The notes under the pieces: model-generated | What the model was told of the DNA's origin: nothing | The model's input: only the letters and a program-made list of their open reading frames with translations | Databases searched by the model: none | From: an uncultured Lachnospiraceae bacterium | GTDB taxonomy: Bacteria > Bacillota > Clostridia > Lachnospirales > Lachnospiraceae | DNA: 6,383 nucleotides | Direction of reading: 5' to 3' | Assembly: GCA_900557385.1 (NCBI GenBank) | Contig: USSP01000110.1 | Coordinates: forward strand, 1 to 6,383 | Position numbers and translations under genes: made by a program | Shown here: in pieces, positions 5,795-6,383 of the stretch | How positions within the stretch are numbered: the stretch's first letter is position 1 | Layout of the letters: the number at the start of each line of letters is the position of its first letter

Positions 5795-6383
5795 TGGTAA
5801 GCGGATTTTCTGCCAGGTTTACCTTTAAACCGGTACCGTTTGCTATCATCTCGGCCAGGTGACTCACGCTGGAAGCGCCGCCTGTCAAATAAATACCGTG
5901 ACGGAAAATATCCGCACCCAGCTCGGGGGGCGTTCTCTCCAGAATCACCTTGACATTATCTACAATCGTAGCAAAATGCTCTTTCAGGCATTCATTTACC
6001 AGATTGGTGGGAATCGCTCTCTCAACAGGAAGCCCTGTAACAATATCCCGGCCATATACCACAGCATCCTGCTGGCTCTCCTCCAGCTGCTTTAAGTTGA
6101 TTTTCACATTTTCCGCAGTTTTTCCACCTATAATCAGAGAGAACTCCCGGCGTACGGCATTGCGGATCGCATCATCAAACTTAAGTCCGCCTACCTTGAT
6201 CAGTTTGCTTAAAACGATTCCTCCCAGAGATAAAATAGAAATCTCGGTCGTATCAAAGCCGACATTCACAATAAGAACTCCCTGTGAATTCTTCACATCA
6301 ATATCGAGCCCCAGGCCATCGGCCACTGCCTTTTCCACTACCATGATCTTCTTTGCCTTCACATTGGCATCACGGATCAGATC
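5763..6383 (-). CDS. mreB: MreB-family rod shape-determining actin homologue, 5' end cut by the window, probably frameshifted near its 3' end
   Basis: MreB is a bacterial actin that polymerises on the inner membrane face and guides wall elongation. About 206 C-terminal residues are visible, from DLIRDANVKAKKI on; the full family length is about 330-345. MreB hallmarks include SLGGIVLSKLIKVGG, TAENVKINL, GRDIVTGLP, VILERTPPELGADIF and YLTGGAS, with the order and spacing of subdomains IIA, IIB and IA. It is not a standard MreB: the phosphate-2 loop, normally DIGGGTTE, is NVGFDTTE (6243-6266); the EEP motif before it is VEK (6330-6338); and LTGGGA is LTGGAS. The end is also odd. After NPLTS the frame gives TWFVQNYQR and stops, where MreB would continue with an ALG helix found in the neighbouring frame (5717-5794). 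It could be an MreB paralogue, with a canonical mreB elsewhere. It heads the mreC-mreD-PBP2 series, which supports a shape role. Confidence 0.85.
   Translation of the reverse strand, partial: DLIRDANVKAKKIMVVEKAVADGLGLDIDVKNSQGVLIVNVGFDTTEISILSLGGIVLSKLIKVGGLKFDDAIRNAVRREFSLIIGGKTAENVKINLKQLEESQQDAVVYGRDIVTGLPVERAIPTNLVNECLKEHFATIVDNVKVILERTPPELGADIFRHGIYLTGGASSVSHLAEMIANGTGLKVNLAENPLTSTWFVQNYQR

Overview
The window is a single minus-strand block of cell-shape and division genes. Read in the direction of transcription (right to left) the order is mreB-like (5' end outside the window), mreC, mreD, a class B penicillin-binding protein of the PBP2 type (mrdA), minC and minD (3' end outside the window). 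No gene on the plus strand is supported, and I see no tRNA, rRNA, mobile element, CRISPR array or clear terminator. The gene order, the Gram-positive style ribosome binding sites, the moderate GC content and the very long PBP2 suggest a Firmicute of class Clostridia, probably Lachnospiraceae. This placement is inferred from gene content and was not tested by a search.

Layout: 5763-6383 is the C-terminal part of an MreB-family actin. 4848-5720 is MreC, 4327-4845 is MreD, 1467 to about 4334 is PBP2, 762-1454 is MinC and 1-661 is MinD. The genes are packed like one operon: mreC and mreD are 2 nt apart, mreD and PBP2 overlap, and PBP2 and minC are 12 nt apart with the minC ribosome binding site touching the PBP2 stop codon. 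The only clear spacer is the 100 nt between minC and minD. The 42 nt between mreB and mreC is probably not a true spacer, because mreB seems to have lost its reading frame near its 3' end.

How they work together: MreB, MreC and MreD form the membrane-associated elongation scaffold that positions the PBP2 transpeptidase for side-wall peptidoglycan synthesis. MinC and MinD restrict FtsZ ring placement. Co-transcription would couple elongation to division-site choice. The neighbours beyond minD are probably minE and a rodA-type gene, but they are not visible.

Main points for a second look: (1) the mreB 3' end reads as an abrupt non-MreB tail, while the next frame carries an MreB-like ending that finishes in a 4-nt ATGA overlap with mreC; (2) the mreB product has altered nucleotide-binding loops; (3) PBP2 carries roughly 250 extra residues just before its transpeptidase domain; (4) MinC lacks the usual RSGQ sequence at the position that contacts MinD. 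I do not see a wholly new biological system here.
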